Assembly (NCBI GenBank): GCA_024741835.1
Contig: JAENRP010000077.1
Coordinates: 105,521-169,520, forward strand
DNA length: 64,000 nt
Origin: Diplocarpon mali
Lineage: Eukaryota > Ascomycota > Leotiomycetes > Helotiales > Drepanopezizaceae
Reading direction: 5' to 3'
Under the pieces are notes generated by a model. The model did not search any database and was not told where the DNA came from. It saw nothing but the letters and a program-made list of their open reading frames with translations. The position numbers and the translations under genes are program-made. This document shows positions 60,226 to 64,000 of this stretch, piece after piece (within the stretch, counting starts at the first letter, position 1; the number at the start of each line of letters is the position of its first letter).

Positions 60226-63200
60226 GGTGAAAGGATGCTTGTGTTTGCTGATCGAGAGAAAAGAGACTCTTCAAGAGTCGGTATTTGGGTGAGGAAAAAT
60301 GATGGGTTAAAAAGGTTGAGTGTGATATGGGGGACTTAGCTCGTCGAGCTATCCGAACTAGTGTAGCGTCGATGTATCGAGCATCGACTGAGAGTAAAGA
60401 TTGGAAAGTGGGCGTAGAGAAGTATTGTGTGGAAGGAGACTTGGGGAAGAGAGCGGAGGGAAGTCTATTTATCAGCGGAAGACGGAGTAGTGAGGAGGGG
60501 GAGGGGTAAGAGGAGGAGGAGGAGAAGCGGAGTACCCGTTTGGCCCATGGGAAAAGAGGAAGTAGTCCTGAGGCTAAGATGTGGCCCCATGCTTGCACTT
60601 GCGAGTAGGTACGTAATTGTTGCCGCTTCCCCTTCCTCTTGCTATTCCCCTTCCAATTTCACTTGGCCTATCTTTGACTTGGGCTCACCGCTTTCGATTC
60701 GAGTGCTTGGAAGCGGGAGGCCCAGATCGGATCAGGCTTTTTCCTGCTTGTCGGCGTAACCGACATAACCGAATTGTGCCGTCGGGCACCCAAGTAGACC
60801 CGGCCCAGTCTAGTACAGTCCGTCTCTCATCCTCTTCTCCTTTTTTCTCGCTCATTTTTCTAGGGGAAGAAAAAAAAAACAGATTCTTTGCATCGTCTAG
60901 ACTCAAACTCGTTAGGATCAGGGCAAGGGCTTCAATAGAGCTGGGAACCCATCGAACGCCATCGACGGTCGAAGGACATCCACTGTTACACGAAAAGTCC
61001 AACGAGATGAGCCGGCCTTGAACAGTCGTCCCTAGTGCCCCAACAGATCTAAAAGCGAACTAGGATTTGGACGACTGGACGACGATTGAGGATATAACCG
61101 GGACATTCCTTGGCAGCCTCTGTAGAAGGACTTCTTTGTCATAATGCGACCTGAGTTTGTTTCCACAATTGTGTGATGGAGCCTGACGGTGTTTCAGATC
61201 AATCCGGGCCTGGCGCCCACGAAAGAGCGGTAGTCGGTAAGTGTTCCAAATAAAAACAAAGAGGATTACTAAATCACTCGTCACTGTCGGGGACATCATA
61301 GGCAGAGAATTGGTACCAGAAGGTCCAAGAAAGCTTATATTAGAAGCGACACGATTAAGCTGCAGGATTCCTCGCGGAGGATGCAGGATTTCTTGGAAGT
61401 CAGTCACGTAGGGCTGGTCGTGAGGATTTCTCCCGCGAGGAACCCCTGTCGGTATCCAGGACCCTGAAGATAATCCTCGTCGCGAGACCAGCCCTTCCAT
61501 ATCAACAACAGTCAGAGAAGAAGAGATCGGGGCTGGACGCACACAGCCGGCCTACCTTGGGTATTTGGACGGGGGAGGTCATCTCATCATGGTGCGCGAC
61601 TCTGCAGTCCTTGGTAGGGACGTCACGTCATTTTGCGCGAGAAGAGCAGATCGAGGCCGCCCTGGACAAATGACGGACATGGCATCCCCAGCCGACAACC
61701 ACACAGACGAATCCTACTTCTCCAGCTCCACACGAAGATCAGAAACTTCGCTGGCGCATGACGGGATTACAAGCTGCCCAAGAAGCCGGCGACCCATTTC
61801 GACGTACCCAGCTCCCTCCCTACCTCACAGCCAGATTGCCGAATGAGGTAGTTCCAACCTTTCGGCTAATTTAGACTTAGTGTTGTCGGTGGTGCCGGCT
61901 TGGCCGGCTCGCCACCCGCGTTGAGCCTCAGATCGCCAATCAATTGACGCGCGCTTGATCTGGTAGCCGCCCAGGGAGTTGGCACCAGGCCAGGGTCCGG
62001 AGGATCTGAACTGTCGTCCCTGCATGAGAGAGCGGAACCGAGATCTCGGAAGTGTGGGACGCAACTGTGATGGAACGTCCGCGGCTCCGCTTCGTCGGAT
62101 CTGGTAGATGGCACTTGAGTGACTCGTGAAATAGGGGCAGACCGGAGGATCTCCATTGGCCATGATTCGCACTGCACTGCACCCCGCCTGCGAGAGGGCA
62201 TCTTTCGCTGGACTCCTCCGCAACAATCCGGACAAGGGCACATGGACCACGATCTCTAGAGCTCTGCTGCAAGCTGGAGACACGAGGGGGCCGAGGTTCC
62301 TGCCAGCTGAAGAAGGGAAGGGGCCCCTCGGTTGGTATTTTGGGAGGAGCTGTGACGATCACAAGGTTGGCTCTCTGGTGGGTGGTATACGAACCAAGCC
62401 CCCGTGGTGATAGGTGGCTTCCTGGGTGCGAGAAGAGCCTACGTACAGCACAGTGGATACCTGAGGTCACTTGGTACTGGTGTCGTGCAAACGCTCCACC
62501 TCGCACCCATCCCAGTCAAGTCACGTTCGTGTCTAGTGGTAAGTCTCGCGATGATGACGTAGCTGGAGAGTAATTGCATTTTCCCAAGCACTACCAGGAG
62601 CCCTTCTCTCCCCTACTTACCTCAGCTACCGACTCGCTGACCACCATCCAAGAACTTTTGCCTTGATATTCGTGGTTGATCGCGACGTCAAGTCGAAAAC
62701 CACCCAACACGCATCTCGTCCGCTTCCTGCGACGCTGACATATCAACGAGCTGATACGAAACTATTGCGCAGTGAGGAGCCTCAGGCTCTAAAGACCTGC
62801 TTATGTAATTAGCCCCTGGAGTGATCCCCGGAGCAAGCCTAGTTAGGGAGCTCAGTTGCATAGTGAGATTCGAATTTACAAGCTTCTGCTCACCACTGGG
62901 AAAAGTGCCAGGTTTACAGCTCAACCGAAACGCTACGAGGGACCGTCATCGATCAGGGGGCCGGCGAAGCAGCAAGCTTTCGGCGTAGTGCAAGAAGTGG
63001 TTACTCGACTGTAAAGTCAAACTATCAAAATAACCTGCGCTGCCAAGACCGAATCTCGAGCGGTTCTTAGCAGGAAGGACTATAGACCGAGGCCTGAGCT
63101 AACACCATAGAGGGAGGTTGAACCACCTCCATGCTAGGCCCAAGTCGCTCCTCCAGCAGAGCTAGAGACTCCTGATCACCTGGTAGGGTGGCGAAAAGGT

Positions 63201-63502
63201 CGAGAGCACTTTCGCGGGCTGTCTGCCGGATAAGACTAGGCCGAATGGGCTTCCGGCGAAGAAAACCGATCGACTGCTGGGGTCATCTCCAAGTCGCCGA
63301 GTTTCGAGTTAAGGTCTGCATCCAATCAGGACGCGCATATACCGGCTGACTTTTGATTGCCCGACGGGGGCTCGGAGGGTGCCCGACCAGCTACTTACTG
63401 AGCAGGCGGGGCCAGCTAGGAAAGATGGGAGACTGTCAGAACAACATACTTCGTACCATGGGTAAATAATGTACAATTCTAGGCCGTGCACACTAGATAC
63501 TT
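60226..63502. other. 3.3-kb region without a supported gene
   Basis: The left part is the MFS promoter, with poly-purine GGAGGAGGAGGAG near 60510. The rest has genic-like base composition and several long overlapping frames (for example 61825-62506 minus in three frames), none with domain or splice support. A short inverted pair, TTCCTCGCGGAGG / CCCGCGAGGAA, flanks 61370-61445. No RNA gene recognised. Confidence 0.45.
63446..63479. repeat. Degenerate extra unit of the terminal inverted-repeat motif
   Basis: ATACTTCGTACCATGGG then TAAATAATGTACAA resembles the inner end of the right arm (ATACTTGGTACATG then CCCGAAATAATGTACAA), in the same orientation, just outside the left arm. Confidence 0.5.
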
Positions 63503-63964
63503 GGCGAATCGTTATAGATAAATCATTGGCTGTACCCCCTGTATATGAGCCCTGTTAATGGAAACCGGTAGAATTACGCACAGACAGCACTTGTACATTA
63601 TTTCGGGCATGTACCAAGTATCTTTTCATCCACGCACCCTGCAATCAATCGCCCCGAATTCCTCTGACGGAATGGCTTGGGCAGAAATAGGCAGCCGAGT
63701 TGCACACACAGTCTTGATACGAGAGAAACCTCCCGGTTCAAACAACGCAAACCTGCACCACCTGTGAGCGCATTGACCATCTGAGCATCCATTCTGACGG
63801 AATCTAAAGGTGTAGATACTGAGTCCTATGGAGCTGCAGGAGTATATACTTGGTACATGCCCGAAATAATGTACAAGTGCTGTCTTAGCGTAATTCTACC
63901 GGTTTCCATTAACAGGGCTCATATACAGGGGGTACAGCCAATGATTTATCTATGACGATTCGCC
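63503..63964. repeat. Large inverted repeat, 119-bp arms and 224-bp spacer
   Basis: Left arm 63503-63621 begins GGCGAATCGT and ends GTACCAAGTAT. The right arm 63846-63964 is its reverse complement with three differences that I can count (GTTATAG/GTCATAG and CGCACAGAC/CGCTAAGAC). Arms of equal length at this identity imply recent origin or gene conversion. The spacer has no supported ORF. It resembles a fold-back or TIR element but no target-site duplication is evident. Confidence 0.85.
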
Positions 63965-64000
63965 GCTTTTTGCACTGAAAATCAACGCTTTCAATATGGA

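Noticed and set aside
61370..61445. Short inverted pair TTCCTCGCGGAGG / CCCGCGAGGAA
   Set aside because: Too short and too far apart for a confident element; no target duplication or second copy seen in the window.
61825..62506. Three overlapping minus-strand frames of 125-188 codons
   Set aside because: Mutually overlapping frames in stop-poor, GC-richer sequence; none has splice signals, hydrophobic core pattern or recognisable motif.
1..64000. CRISPR arrays, rRNA genes, integrases, secondary-metabolite or mating-type cluster
   Set aside because: No regularly spaced direct repeats, no rRNA-like sequence, no transposase or integrase ORF, and no PKS, NRPS or mating-type domain could be recognised in any frame.

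Overview
The window looks like nuclear DNA of a filamentous ascomycete (Pezizomycotina; a leotiomycete-like fungus is my guess, species not determinable). The reasons are: genes with many short introns (mostly 47-75 bp, GTRNGT...YAG, often with a CTAAC-type branch point); fungus-specific families (Afi1/MesA, Whi5/Nrm1-type GTB protein, Zn2Cys6 factor, fungal CorA-like protein, hydantoinase-DUF917 fusion); and blocks of AT-rich, ORF-free, apparently RIP-degraded repeat DNA between gene islands. Exon structures below were assembled by hand from splice signals and reading-frame continuity; most sum to an exact multiple of three.

Layout. 1-13.9 kb is a dense housekeeping island: a 5'-truncated unknown gene, an EFM7/NNT1-type methyltransferase (-), a CorA-like two-TM protein (+), an EF-hand myosin-light-chain-like protein (-), AFI1 (+), S-formylglutathione hydrolase (-), RPB6 (-) and a TFIIIA-like zinc-finger protein (+). 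RPB6 and TFIIIA are divergent across about 250 bp. 13.9-15.9 kb is AT-rich repeat debris. 15.95-17.1 kb is a Whi5/Nrm1-type G1/S regulator (+). 18.8-23.6 kb is Mediator subunit MED15 (-), whose frame is broken by an exact 16-bp tandem duplication. 23.6-29.0 kb is a long apparently non-coding stretch. 29.0-36.3 kb carries a DUR3-type urea transporter (+), an 845-residue low-complexity protein of unknown function (+) and a mitochondrial-type coiled-coil protein (-). 36.3-41.1 kb is AT-rich and includes a second, inverted copy of the 14.6-kb repeat. 41.1-44.8 kb is a ten-exon hydantoinase/oxoprolinase-DUF917 gene (-). 44.8-48.1 kb is AT-rich with two small TIR elements. 48.1-49.9 kb is an Atg22-like transporter (+). 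49.9-54.1 kb is AT-rich with two more MITEs. 54.1-55.7 kb is a Zn2Cys6 transcription factor (+). 56.7 kb holds a damaged intron-containing tRNA-Lys(UUU). 58.5-60.2 kb is a DHA1-type MFS exporter (-). 60.2-64 kb has no gene I can support but ends in a striking 119-bp-arm inverted repeat.

Functional themes: core transcription (RPB6, TFIIIA, MED15, GTB-motif repressor), polarity/cytokinesis (AFI1, myosin light chain-like), nitrogen scavenging (urea permease, hydantoinase-like protein) and membrane transport (Atg22-like, MFS). I found no clustered novel enzymatic system. The most novel material is mobile/repeat DNA: a family of about 112-115-bp TA-flanked MITEs with TTTGTCGCAGGC-type ends (four copies plus a solo end), a separate 511-bp TIR element, the terminal inverted repeat, and the MED15 frame break.
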